33,390 bases of DNA from Candidatus Caccopulliclostridium gallistercoris (GCA_018713725.1 DVOJ01000008.1:1-33390); one strand, 5' to 3'. Shown: positions 7,442 through 15,371, counted from the stretch's first letter. Notes: generated by a model not told the origin, from the letters alone. Numbers and translations are program-made.

Positions 7442-9349
7442 ATGGAAAAAGTAAGAAACCTTTATATAATGAATGCAATTTTTGCCGTGCTTATTGCAGC
7501 CGCGGATATTCTTTATATCTATAACCCAAACCAAGATTATATTTACAAAACCATTGCAAGCGGGCTGTTTTTAGTTTTAGGTGTTTTAAACTTTATACTT
7601 TTATTCAAAGATTTTAAAACAAAAAACTTAAAACTTTATGCTCTATTTAACGTTATAGCACTTATCTTTTGTTTTTTAGGCGACGTTCTTCTTATAGACT
7701 ACTTTATAGTGGGTGCAATTTTGTTTGGGCTCGGCCACGTATTCTTTATAATAAGCTTTTCATTTTTACAAAAATTTAATATTAAAGATATCGTTGCAGG
7801 CTTAATTATATTTGCTATTTGCTTGTGTGTAATTTTACTTGTGCCTGATTTTGATTTTGGAGAACTCTTCCCTGTAATTATCGTTTACGCCTTTATAATT
7901 TCATTTATGCTAGGAAAGAGTATAACAAACCTACTTTTTAGCACGAAATACTCAAACACGCTGCTAGCACTAATTAGCCTTGGTGCACTTCTCTTCTTTT
8001 TATCCGACTTAATGCTAGTGCTAGGTAGATTTACAGACCTAACCACAGATTTTGGCACGTTGTGTTTAGCTTTTTACTATCCAGCACAGTTTGTGCTTGC
8101 TTACTCCATACTGTTTATGAACCAAAGCGAAATAGCTAGCGTAAAAAAGATGAGTTTCATTAGAAAAGTATATTGTAGAATTTTCCAGATATGTTTTAGA
8201 ATAATTTTGCCACTGCTTCCTTACCGCGAACCAAAGCTTTTAGATAGTTACCAAGATATGTGCAAAGTTTTAAAGGATAAAAACATAAATTCCGCAGTTC
8301 TTGTTACTAGTAAGGACATTTTAGATTTAAAGCTAGCAGACGAACTTATTGATACTTGCAAAAAGGAAAATATAGACCTTCATATTTTCAGCGAAGTTTT
8401 ACCTAACCCAACGATTTCGCAAGTTGAAAGCGCAAAAGAGTTCTACTTAAAAAATAACGCGAGCGCTATAATTGCCCTTGGTGGCGGCTCTGCAATAGAT
8501 TGCGCAAAAGCTATGGGCGCAAGGATAGTAAAACCTAAAAAGAGCATTCAAAAAATGAAAGGGCTTTTAAAAGTTAGAAAACGCCTTCCAACCTTTATAG
8601 CCATTCCTACCACGGCAGGCACGGGCAGCGAAACCACTCTTGCCGCCGTCATTACAGACGAAAAGGCAAACTTCAAATTTCCAATTAACGACTTTTCTTT
8701 AATTCCACACTATGCAATACTAGACTACAAGCTAACGCTAAACCTTCCAAAAGGTTTAACTGCCACCACGGGCATGGACGCACTTACTCACGCAATAGAA
8801 GCTTACATTGGAAGGTCTACCACAAAGTACACTCGTCGCATGAGCGAAGAAGCAAGCAAGCTTATTGTGGAAAACCTTTACGAGTGCTACACTAACCCCA
8901 AAAACGCAGAAGCAAGAAAGAATATGTTACTTGCATCTTTCAAAGCGGGTAACGCCTTTACTAGAAGCTATGTAGGCTACGTACACGCAATAGCACACTC
9001 GCTTGGCGGACAATATCACGTAGCGCACGGGCTTGCAAACGCAAAAATATTGCCGGTAATGCTAGAAATATACGGCGAAAAGGTATATAAAAAGCTTGGA
9101 AAACTTGCAAAAATATGTAAACTTGCAGATGAAAATGAAACAAACAAAGTAGCTTGCGAGAAATTTATTGCCTATATTAAAAATTTAAATAAAAACATGG
9201 GTATAGAAGAAGGCTTTAAAGAAATAAAAGCCGAAGACATAGAACATTTAGCTAAAAACGCCGATAGCGAAGCTAACCCGTTGTATCCAGTCCCAAAGCT
9301 ATTTAGTAAAGAAGAGCTTGAAGAAATCTATAAAAAATTAAAGGTGTAA
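7442..9349 (+). CDS. YhhN/TMEM86 lysoplasmalogenase-family domain fused to iron alcohol dehydrogenase
   Basis: The start is taken at 7442 (635 aa) because AAGGAG lies 6 nt before it; an ATG 27 nt upstream has no RBS. Residues about 1-226 are a seven- to eight-helix membrane domain with YhhN family signatures: FLGDVLL (78-84), FGLGHVFFIISF (95-106), ALLFFLSDLMLVLGRF (182-197) and AFYYPAQ (210-216). TMEM86/YhhN proteins include lysoplasmalogenases, which cut the vinyl-ether bond and release a fatty aldehyde. Residues about 266-635 are a complete group III iron-dependent alcohol dehydrogenase: GGGSAID for NAD(P), DALTHAIE giving metal ligands D446 and H450, and VHAIAHSLGG...HVAHG giving H515 and H529. 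The fusion, tied to an aldehyde dehydrogenase 2 nt downstream, suggests that released aldehyde is handled at the membrane. Each domain is clear; the joint role is inference. Confidence 0.85.
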   Translation: MEKVRNLYIMNAIFAVLIAAADILYIYNPNQDYIYKTIASGLFLVLGVLNFILLFKDFKTKNLKLYALFNVIALIFCFLGDVLLIDYFIVGAILFGLGHVFFIISFSFLQKFNIKDIVAGLIIFAICLCVILLVPDFDFGELFPVIIVYAFIISFMLGKSITNLLFSTKYSNTLLALISLGALLFFLSDLMLVLGRFTDLTTDFGTLCLAFYYPAQFVLAYSILFMNQSEIASVKKMSFIRKVYCRIFQICFRIILPLLPYREPKLLDSYQDMCKVLKDKNINSAVLVTSKDILDLKLADELIDTCKKENIDLHIFSEVLPNPTISQVESAKEFYLKNNASAIIALGGGSAIDCAKAMGARIVKPKKSIQKMKGLLKVRKRLPTFIAIPTTAGTGSETTLAAVITDEKANFKFPINDFSLIPHYAILDYKLTLNLPKGLTATTGMDALTHAIEAYIGRSTTKYTRRMSEEASKLIVENLYECYTNPKNAEARKNMLLASFKAGNAFTRSYVGYVHAIAHSLGGQYHVAHGLANAKILPVMLEIYGEKVYKKLGKLAKICKLADENETNKVACEKFIAYIKNLNKNMGIEEGFKEIKAEDIEHLAKNADSEANPLYPVPKLFSKEELEEIYKKLKV

Positions 9350-9351
9350 AA

Positions 9352-10722
9352 ATGGAAATAAGCGAAATTTTAAAAAGTTCAAGGGATTATTTTAATTCTA
9401 AGCACACACTGCCCTATTCTTTCAGACTATCCGCACTAAAAAAATTGAAAAGCGAAATTCTTTTAAAACAAGTTGAAATAGCAGACGCAATTAAGCTCGA
9501 CCTAGGAAAAAGCTTTGAAGAAAGCTACATGAGCGAAATAGGCATGGTTATTTCAGAAATAAACTTTGCCATAAAGCATTTAAAAAAGTGGATAAAACCC
9601 AAAAAGGTTAAAACGCCGCTCGCGCACAGTTTTTCAAAAAGTTTTATTATGGCAGAACCGCTTGGTGTGGTGTTAATAATGTCGCCTTGGAACTACCCGT
9701 TCATGTTATGTTTAGACCCGCTTGTTGGCTCCATAGCTAGCGGAAACTGCGCCGTATTAAAACCGTCTAACTACTCCTTTAATACGTCTAAAATTATAAG
9801 AGAAATAATTTCTAAAATATTTCCGCCTAGCTACATTACCGTAGTGGAAGGCGGCAGAGAGCAAAACAAGGAACTTCTTGACCAAAAATTTGATTACATA
9901 TTCTTTACAGGCGGCATAGCCGTTGGCACGGAGGTGGCAAAAAGGGCATCTAACAACTTAATCCCTTACACATTAGAGCTCGGCGGCAAAAGCCCGTGCA
10001 TTGTGGAAGAAAGCGCAAACCTTAAAATTGCCGCCACAAGAATTGCGTTTGGCAAATTTCTAAATTGCGGTCAAACGTGCGTTGCGCCGGACTATATACT
10101 AATAGACGAAAAGGTTAAAGATAAGTTCCTAGAATATTTTAAAGAAGCGATTATAAAAATGTATACCTCTTCGCCGCTAGACAACCAAAATTACGGAAAA
10201 ATTATAAACCAAAAACACTTCGATAGAATCTCCGGGCTTATAGACAAAAACAAGGTGTACTACGGCGGCAAAACAAAGGAAGAACTTTTGAAAATAGAAC
10301 CCACCATTTTAGATAACGTAACTTTAAACGACGCCGTTATGAAAGAAGAGATATTCGGGCCTATTATGCCTATAATATCCTACAAAAATTTTGACGAAGC
10401 GGAAAAAATTATAAGAAGTTTTTCTAGCCCACTCGCCTTTTACGTATTTTCAAACAATAAAAAGTTCATAAAATACTCTTTAAACAGCTTCCATTTTGGC
10501 GGTGGCTGCATAAACGACACAATAATACACCTAGCCAATCCACGCCTATCCTTTGGCGGTGTTGGCGGTAGCGGAATGGGCAAATATCATGGCTATAAAA
10601 GTTTTGAAACCTTTTCAAACTTTAAGAGCATAGTCAAAAAATATAACTTTTTAGACCTACCAATAAGGTACGCGCCTTACACAAAAACTAAAAGAAAACT
10701 AATTAAATTCTTTATGAAATAG
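9352..10722 (+). CDS. ALDH3-like (fatty) aldehyde dehydrogenase
   Basis: This 456-aa enzyme oxidises aldehydes to acids with NAD(P)+. Visible are MSPWNYP (110-116) with oxyanion Asn114, VLKPSN (135-140), FFTGG (184-188), ELGGKSP (209-215) with general base Glu209, CGQTCVAPDYI with nucleophile Cys243, and KEEIFGPI (331-338). The short length and the hydrophobic-basic C-terminus (KRKLIKFFMK) fit the class 3/fatty aldehyde dehydrogenase branch, whose members often attach to membranes by the C-terminal end. It starts 2 nt after the stop of the YhhN-ADH fusion with an AAGGTG just inside that gene, so the two are co-translated. The pair could send one aldehyde either to alcohol or to acid. A terminator overlaps its stop codon. 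Confidence 0.9.
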   Translation: MEISEILKSSRDYFNSKHTLPYSFRLSALKKLKSEILLKQVEIADAIKLDLGKSFEESYMSEIGMVISEINFAIKHLKKWIKPKKVKTPLAHSFSKSFIMAEPLGVVLIMSPWNYPFMLCLDPLVGSIASGNCAVLKPSNYSFNTSKIIREIISKIFPPSYITVVEGGREQNKELLDQKFDYIFFTGGIAVGTEVAKRASNNLIPYTLELGGKSPCIVEESANLKIAATRIAFGKFLNCGQTCVAPDYILIDEKVKDKFLEYFKEAIIKMYTSSPLDNQNYGKIINQKHFDRISGLIDKNKVYYGGKTKEELLKIEPTILDNVTLNDAVMKEEIFGPIMPIISYKNFDEAEKIIRSFSSPLAFYVFSNNKKFIKYSLNSFHFGGGCINDTIIHLANPRLSFGGVGGSGMGKYHGYKSFETFSNFKSIVKKYNFLDLPIRYAPYTKTKRKLIKFFMK

Positions 10723-10744
10723 TGGCTTAGCCACTATTTTTTTG
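10717..10744. terminator. Bidirectional terminator spanning both stop codons
   Basis: ATAGTGGC (10719-10726) pairs with GCCACTAT (10730-10737) around TTA, with A-tract and T-tract flanks on both strands. The stop codons of the ALDH gene (+) and the FkbM gene (-) lie within the stem arms. Confidence 0.85.
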
Positions 10745-11669
10745 GTAAAGCCACTAACACAATTTCCGTAGGAAAAATTGGCCCGCCGTAATATCTTAAA
10801 TGTAAATTATAGTTTGGGTTATAATCTCTAATTAATTTTGGCAAGGTAAATAAATCTGTATTGTTATGATAAACAGAAATTAAAAGTTTTACTTTGCCCT
10901 TTTTTATATGTTCTTTTGCGCCAATTAGTGCATTTTTCTCCCCGCCTTCTATATCCATTTTAAGCATCGTAATATCTTCTTCAAGGTCACTATCCAGGCT
11001 TACGCCCTGAACGCTTAACTCGCCACTTTCTTCTAACTTTGTGGCAGAACTATCTATATTGTCGGAGTATTTTAAAATTTTATTTTCTTCCAGCACTGCG
11101 TTTTGTTTGGGTATTATATTCTTCTTGCCATTTAAATTTTGTTTTAAAAATTTTATATTCTCTTCGCTAAGTTCGTAGGCATAAATCTTTTTGTAAGAAG
11201 CTTCTCCATAAGTGGAAATATAGTCTAATATTGTGTCGCCAATGTAAGCGCCAACGTCTACAAAAATTTCATCTTTTAAATTTGGCAAAAGGTCAAGATC
11301 AAAATAATGTTTATAAATTCTTTCCATACAATTTGATAAATTTTCAAAATCAAAACTATAAAAATTGTTTAAAATAGAAAATAAAATATATTTAGATTTA
11401 TAATCTTCTAAATTTTCATATAGCCAAATATAATCCGTTAAATTATTTTTTAAAATATTTGCCTTTAAATAAAAACACTCAAAATTTTGCTCGGAGGTAC
11501 ATATATTTCCCCAATATTTAAACCTATTTAAAAAATCTTCTATGGATTTTTGCGTTAAAATATCAAGTTTATTAAAATTTTTTACCATATTTATATAAAT
11601 ATTATAAATATTTTCATTTTCCAGTTTATTAATTAAATTATAAAATTTTTCATCAATATAATTTTTCAT
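10734..11669 (-). CDS. FkbM-family SAM-dependent methyltransferase
   Basis: This 311-aa protein has the FkbM methyltransferase fold in its second half. EIFVDVGAYIGDTILDYI is motif I for S-adenosylmethionine binding, KIYAYELSEENIKFLKQNL contains the acidic residue that holds the ribose, and ITMLKMDIEGGEKNALIGA is the family's MDIEG signature. LLISVYHN and the C-terminal YYGG segment follow as in other members. FkbM enzymes O-methylate hydroxyl groups on sugars or secondary metabolites. The first 130 residues are Asn/Lys/Ile-rich and not recognised. No glycosyltransferase or polysaccharide genes are adjacent, so the substrate is unknown. It has no clear RBS; a TATTAA 6 nt before the ATG is possible but its -35 is poor. 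Confidence 0.82.
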   Translation of the reverse strand: MKNYIDEKFYNLINKLENENIYNIYINMVKNFNKLDILTQKSIEDFLNRFKYWGNICTSEQNFECFYLKANILKNNLTDYIWLYENLEDYKSKYILFSILNNFYSFDFENLSNCMERIYKHYFDLDLLPNLKDEIFVDVGAYIGDTILDYISTYGEASYKKIYAYELSEENIKFLKQNLNGKKNIIPKQNAVLEENKILKYSDNIDSSATKLEESGELSVQGVSLDSDLEEDITMLKMDIEGGEKNALIGAKEHIKKGKVKLLISVYHNNTDLFTLPKLIRDYNPNYNLHLRYYGGPIFPTEIVLVALPKK

Positions 11670-11703
11670 ATTTAATTAATATGAAAAAATTAAATTTTTT
11701 GCC

Positions 11704-11732
11704 TTTACAAAATTAATTTTTTATGCTAAAAA
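11704..11732 (+). promoter_or_regulatory. Leaderless-type promoter for the kinase-pyrophosphatase gene
   Basis: TTTACA (11704-11709), 17-nt spacer, TGC-extended TAAAAA (11727-11732), then 6 nt to the ATG at 11739. No ribosome binding site is present. Confidence 0.6.
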
Positions 11733-11738
11733 ATAAAT

Positions 11739-12578
11739 ATGAATAATTTATTTTTAATTACAGGCCCGGCAGGCGTTGGCAAAAGCACTATATCTCAACT
11801 AATTGCAGATAGTTTGAATAAAAGCATTTTAATTGAAGGTGACGATATTTACCACCTTGTAAAAGGCGGCTACGTTAGCCCTTGGCTTGAAGGAAACCAT
11901 TTAGATATATTTTGGAAAAACGTTATAAGCCTTATAGATAACTCCTTAAAAGGAGGCTTTGACGTTGTTTTTAACTACATAATTCCAAAAGATAGAGCGG
12001 AAAGATTAGCAAGGCAGTTTAGCTTTGCAAAAGTTAAATTTATTGCTCTTTTAGTAGACGAAGAAACAATTATAAAACGTGATAAACTTCGCCCACTAGA
12101 CTCACAAATGGGAGAAAGAAGTATAGTACTTCTTAAAAATGCTCTAAAAGAAAACTATAACCAAAACAATATTTTATACACTACAAATTTAAATGAAGAG
12201 CAAACCTTTAATGAAATTATGAATAACGATAGGTTTGTTTTAAACCAAACGCAAAAGTACATTGGCAAAGTTGTAGACGTTAAAATAGACCGTCCGCTTG
12301 GCACAAAACACCCAAAGCATAACATTTACTATGGTGTAAATTATGGCTACATTCCAAACACTATTTCCGGAGACGGCGAAGAGCTTGACGCCTATGTTTT
12401 AGGAGAATACGTTCCACTCGAAAACTTTAAAGGTAAAGTTATAGCCGTTATACACCGCTTAGACGATAACGACGATAAGCTTATAGTGTGCGCAGAAGAT
12501 AAATATTTTAACGATGACGAAATTAGAGCGCTTACTAATTTTCAAGAGAGATTCTTTAATAGCGTTATTTTAAGATAA
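11739..12578 (+). CDS. P-loop kinase fused to inorganic pyrophosphatase-like domain
   Basis: A 279-aa two-domain protein. Residues 1-165 are a P-loop nucleoside/small-molecule kinase: Walker A GPAGVGKST (9-17), IEGDDIYHL (32-40) and a lid with RDKLRP (114-119). Residues 172-279 resemble family I soluble inorganic pyrophosphatase: IDRPLGTKHPKHN, VNYGYIPNT (200-208), and DGEELDAYVLG (212-222), which aligns with the metal-binding DGDPLD of E. coli PPase but has Glu in place of the middle Asp. The pyrophosphatase part is about 107 aa, against about 175 for the E. coli enzyme, so it lacks part of the usual barrel and its activity is uncertain. The fusion could couple a transfer reaction to a hydrolytic one. 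No RBS; probably leaderless. It converges with the histidine kinase gene across a large structured gap. Confidence 0.75.
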   Translation: MNNLFLITGPAGVGKSTISQLIADSLNKSILIEGDDIYHLVKGGYVSPWLEGNHLDIFWKNVISLIDNSLKGGFDVVFNYIIPKDRAERLARQFSFAKVKFIALLVDEETIIKRDKLRPLDSQMGERSIVLLKNALKENYNQNNILYTTNLNEEQTFNEIMNNDRFVLNQTQKYIGKVVDVKIDRPLGTKHPKHNIYYGVNYGYIPNTISGDGEELDAYVLGEYVPLENFKGKVIAVIHRLDDNDDKLIVCAEDKYFNDDEIRALTNFQERFFNSVILR

Positions 12579-12677
12579 ACGCCTATGCTAGCGGGCTGAA
12601 AGCCCGCTTAAATAACCCCCGCGGAAAATTTCCGCGGGGGTTATTGTTTTTGCTCACGCAAAAACAGCATAGGCGTT
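12578..12677. other. Nested inverted repeats: perfect four-way-junction sequence
   Basis: A 12-bp outer repeat, AACGCCTATGCT (12578-12589) and AGCATAGGCGTT (12666-12677), encloses three hairpins: GCGGGCT/AGCCCGC (12591-12607), a GC-rich 15- to 17-bp palindrome (12611-12645) with arm core ACCCCCGCGGAAA, and GTTTTTGC/GCAAAAAC (12646-12665). It fills the whole gap between two convergent genes. The T-rich stretch after the second hairpin suggests a terminator on the + strand. The outer stem has no T-run, so it is more than a simple terminator. Confidence 0.75.
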
Positions 12678-12680
12678 CTT

Positions 12681-13757
12681 TCAAGGTCTAGCAGGAAAGT
12701 AGTCTTCCTTTAACTTTGGAAGCCTTACACTAAAAGTAGTCCCCTTACCTTCCGTGCTGCTTGCTTCTATCTTACCACCGCTAAGTTCTACAATTCTTTT
12801 AGCTATACTTAGCCCAAGCCCATTTCCACTAGTGGAATGGGAATTATCTCCTTGATAGTATTTGTCAAAAATATGCTTTAACGTCTCTTCATTCATTCCC
12901 ATTCCGTTATCTGAAATTGAAACTATGTACTCCTTTTCAAGCTCCGTAGATGTTATTCGAATTATGCCGTTTTCCGGCGTATATTTAATGGCATTGGTAA
13001 GAAGATTAATCCAAACTTGTTGAAGCATATCCACAGACGCGTCTACTCTCATTTTGCCTAATTTAATTTTAACTTCCAAATTTTTTGCCTTGAATTCGTT
13101 GTCAAGTACAAGCACGCACTGCTTTAATTGCTCGTTAACAGAAAACACGCTCGTTTCCGTAAGGCTTGTTTGGCTATCCAGTTTGCTCATAAGCAGCGTG
13201 CTGGAAGCAAGGTTTGAAAGCCTTCTACTCTCGTCTATAATTACTTGCAAATATTCTTGTTTTTGTTCTTCCGTTAAATTTTTGCCGTTTTTTATAAGCT
13301 CGGCATAGCCTTTAATGGAAACTATCGGCGTTTTAAATTCGTGTGAGAAATTTGAAATGAAGTCGTTTCTAAGAATAGTAACGGAATCCAGTTCTTCCAC
13401 CATTTTGTTAAAGTTTTCTATTACGTCGTAAAGAATACCGTCCTTATTATCACTCGTGTTTTCAAGCCTTACGCTATAATCGCCTTTTGAAATTCTTTTT
13501 AGTGCCATTTTTAAATCGTCAGCCAAATTTACCGTTCGCTTAAAGAATAGCACGGCAAATAGCGTTCCTAAAATTAAACTTACGGCAAAACCAAAAACTA
13601 AAATTAAAATTGTGTTAAAGGCTCTAAAATCTATGCCCGCCCAACGCATGATTGCCGTTGCAAATAGCACAATTAGCATAGAAATTAAAAAGCTTATAAA
13701 TATAATCCAAGTGAATTGAATTATAAGCGAAAATTTGACTTTATCATGTTTTTTCAT
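12681..13757 (-). CDS. Sensor histidine kinase (HAMP-HisKA-HATPase)
   Basis: This 358-aa membrane kinase has two helices (about 10-38 and 47-72) with only about 8-10 residues between them, so almost no extracellular sensor. A HAMP linker follows (about 73-125), then a HisKA domain with phospho-acceptor His139 in SNFSHEFKTP, and a HATPase domain with N box WINLLTNAIKYT (249-260), G1 SDNGMG (282-287) and G2 GNGLGL (311-316). It is a full active-looking kinase that probably senses within the membrane or through a partner. It overlaps the response regulator gene upstream by 14 nt, so they are one operon. Its type resembles small OmpR-linked kinases rather than PhoR, which has a PAS and an extracellular domain. 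Confidence 0.93.
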   Translation of the reverse strand: MKKHDKVKFSLIIQFTWIIFISFLISMLIVLFATAIMRWAGIDFRAFNTILILVFGFAVSLILGTLFAVLFFKRTVNLADDLKMALKRISKGDYSVRLENTSDNKDGILYDVIENFNKMVEELDSVTILRNDFISNFSHEFKTPIVSIKGYAELIKNGKNLTEEQKQEYLQVIIDESRRLSNLASSTLLMSKLDSQTSLTETSVFSVNEQLKQCVLVLDNEFKAKNLEVKIKLGKMRVDASVDMLQQVWINLLTNAIKYTPENGIIRITSTELEKEYIVSISDNGMGMNEETLKHIFDKYYQGDNSHSTSGNGLGLSIAKRIVELSGGKIEASSTEGKGTTFSVRLPKLKEDYFPARP

Positions 13758-14424
13758 TCTTTACTCCCTTGTAGCCTATTCCTCTAATTGTTTCAATATC
13801 TATTTCTGGAAAATCTGAAATTTTGCTTCTAATTTTATTGATATGTACTTTAATAGTATCTTCGTCGGCATAGGAATCGTAACCCCAGAACTCGTCGAAA
13901 AGCTGAGCTTTTGTGAAGGAACGCTCTGGATAAGACAAAAGTTTAAATAGAATAGAAAACTCCTTTTTTGAAAGCGTGACTTTCTTTCCATGCCCAGATA
14001 CAGAAAGCGTGTCGTAGTCTAACGTTACATCACCCACAGTTATCTTTCTTTCGTTAACTATTTTAGCTCGCCTAAGTAGCGCCTTAATTCTAAAAATTAG
14101 CTCGTCGAACTCCACAGGTTTTACCATATAGTCGTCTATGCCCACGTTAAAACCTTTGGCTTTATCTTGAATGCTTCCCTTAGCCGTTACCATTATGGCT
14201 GGAATTTGGCTGTCTGTTTCCCTTACCGTTTTAACAAGTTCATAGCCGTCCATTTTGGGCATCATAACGTCTACAATCATAATGTCAATTTGATTACCTT
14301 CCATAAGCTTTAAGGCTTCTTCGCCGTCGCCAGCAGAGTACACGTTATAGCCTTCTGCGCTTAGGCGTATTTCCATAAGTTTTCTAATATTGTTGTCGTC
14401 TTCTGCAACTAATACGTTAAACAT
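13744..14424 (-). CDS. OmpR/PhoB-family response regulator
   Basis: This 226-aa regulator has a receiver domain with acidic pocket AEDD (7-10), phospho-acceptor Asp52 in IVDVMMPKMDG, and MVKPVEFDEL with the conserved Lys. A winged-helix DNA-binding domain (about 130-222) follows: VTLSKKEFSILFKLL, AQLFDEFWGYD, VKVHINKIRSKI-like segment and IETIRGIGYKG. It is the partner of the overlapping histidine kinase. AAAAGGAG precedes the ATG. A TGC-extended TATAAT -10 sits at 14444-14449. The shared intergenic region with the next divergent gene holds four TTWACM hexamers at 11-bp steps, the pattern bound by regulators of this family, so autoregulation and control of the divergent gene are likely. Confidence 0.93.
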   Translation of the reverse strand: MFNVLVAEDDNNIRKLMEIRLSAEGYNVYSAGDGEEALKLMEGNQIDIMIVDVMMPKMDGYELVKTVRETDSQIPAIMVTAKGSIQDKAKGFNVGIDDYMVKPVEFDELIFRIKALLRRAKIVNERKITVGDVTLDYDTLSVSGHGKKVTLSKKEFSILFKLLSYPERSFTKAQLFDEFWGYDSYADEDTIKVHINKIRSKISDFPEIDIETIRGIGYKGVKNEKT

Positions 14425-14443
14425 ATTGTTCTCCTTTTGTTAA

Positions 14444-14452
14444 ATTATAGCA
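14444..14452 (-). promoter_or_regulatory. Extended -10 promoter element for the two-component operon
   Basis: Minus-strand TGCTATAAT (TATAAT at 14444-14449), 19 nt before the ATG. No good -35 is seen at 16-18 nt, so this may depend on the extended -10 or on an activator. Confidence 0.5.
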
Positions 14453-14523
14453 CATATTAAGTAAATAATAGGTTAATTTTTCAAAATAAAATTTTTTAAA
14501 AAATTTTTTGAAGATTTTAAAAT

Positions 14524-14562
14524 TTAACCAAAAATTTACCAAAAATTAACAAACAGTTTACT
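14524..14562 (+). promoter_or_regulatory. Four-hexamer PhoP/OmpR-type operator
   Basis: Direct hexamers TTAACC (14524), TTTACC (14535), TTAACA (14546) and TTTACT (14557) are spaced exactly 11 bp apart, with 5-nt A-rich gaps. B. subtilis PhoP boxes have this form: TTAACA-like repeats with an 11-bp period just upstream of the -10. A plausible -10 (TATCTT, 14572-14577) follows 9 bp later. Confidence 0.6.
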
Positions 14563-14599
14563 TTCAAATGATATCTTAATGGCATCCAAGGAGGAAAAT

Positions 14600-14788
14600 A
14601 TGACAAACGAAGACTTGATTTTATTGAAATTCTATAGAATTGCAGACCTTGCTTCAGATTCATCTTTTAAAAGTGAATCGGTAACTTCGAACTTAAAAAA
14701 CGAAGAAGAAAAGGAGCTAATTAGAATATTAGATAAAATTGAGCAGGGCATTTTAATGTGTCCTAAAAGGAGGAGCCAGCGAAAATAA
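14600..14788 (+). CDS. Small hypothetical protein (62 aa) under the hexamer operator
   Basis: The start is set at 14600 by a strong AAGGAGG 5 nt upstream; an ATG at 14579 lies before this RBS and is rejected. The 62-aa product is charged and helical (TNEDLILLKFYRIADLASD, then EEEKELIRILDKIEQGIL) and ends CPKRRSQRK. It has no membrane segment and I do not recognise it. It is the first gene downstream of the four-hexamer operator and is divergent from the two-component operon, so it is the best candidate target of that regulator in this window. It could be a small effector or feedback protein; that is inference from position only. Confidence 0.55.
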   Translation: MTNEDLILLKFYRIADLASDSSFKSESVTSNLKNEEEKELIRILDKIEQGILMCPKRRSQRK

Positions 14789-14855
14789 CAAAAATTTTTA
14801 CATTTTTATATAAAAAATGTGGCTAACTTTGGTGTAAAATACAATTAAGGAATTT

Positions 14856-15353
14856 ATGAAAGATCCAAGAAAAACAATTTTAATTTCAGGCATAATTTGC
14901 CTAGTGATTGCAATTTTAGCATCGGTAAATATTTATTTAGATATAGTGAGAAGCTTGCCTATATATCTAATTGTGTACGACGCTATCAGCATAATTATTT
15001 CTTTTGGCATTGGCATTTACATGATAGTAGTATCTAGGCTAGATTTAAAAAAGCTTATAAAACAACAAAAAGTATTTTTAGTTCTTACCTTCATAGCAAT
15101 ATTTGGAAGTTTTATAACCTTTTTAATTACTTTTTATACAAACTTTGTGCTATCTAGCTTTCTTCGATACAGAGTTATTTACAGAAAACAAGCAAACACA
15201 GACGTTATAGACATAGAGAACGCCACTATTCAAGATAAGGCAGATTACCTAGCAAAAGAAATTGCAAAACTTGAAAAAAAGAAAGAAAAAGGAGAGATTT
15301 CGGAGGAAGAATTTTTAAAATTAAAAAGTGAATTAATAAACAAATTTTTATAG
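14856..15353 (+). CDS. Three-helix membrane protein with SHOCT-like C-terminus
   Basis: This 165-aa protein has hydrophobic helices at about 8-28, 36-59 and 73-99. After residue 126 it is soluble and charged: ADYLAKEIAKLEKKKEKGEI followed by SEEEFLKLKSELINKFL. That end matches the SHOCT motif, a short C-terminal helical hairpin found in many otherwise unrelated bacterial membrane proteins and thought to mediate oligomerisation. AAGGA precedes the ATG. It follows the 62-aa gene by 67 nt and leads the next gene by 18 nt, so the three may form a transcription unit. The function is unknown. Confidence 0.65.
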   Translation: MKDPRKTILISGIICLVIAILASVNIYLDIVRSLPIYLIVYDAISIIISFGIGIYMIVVSRLDLKKLIKQQKVFLVLTFIAIFGSFITFLITFYTNFVLSSFLRYRVIYRKQANTDVIDIENATIQDKADYLAKEIAKLEKKKEKGEISEEEFLKLKSELINKFL

Positions 15354-15371
15354 CTTCCCGTTTTAGAGTTT

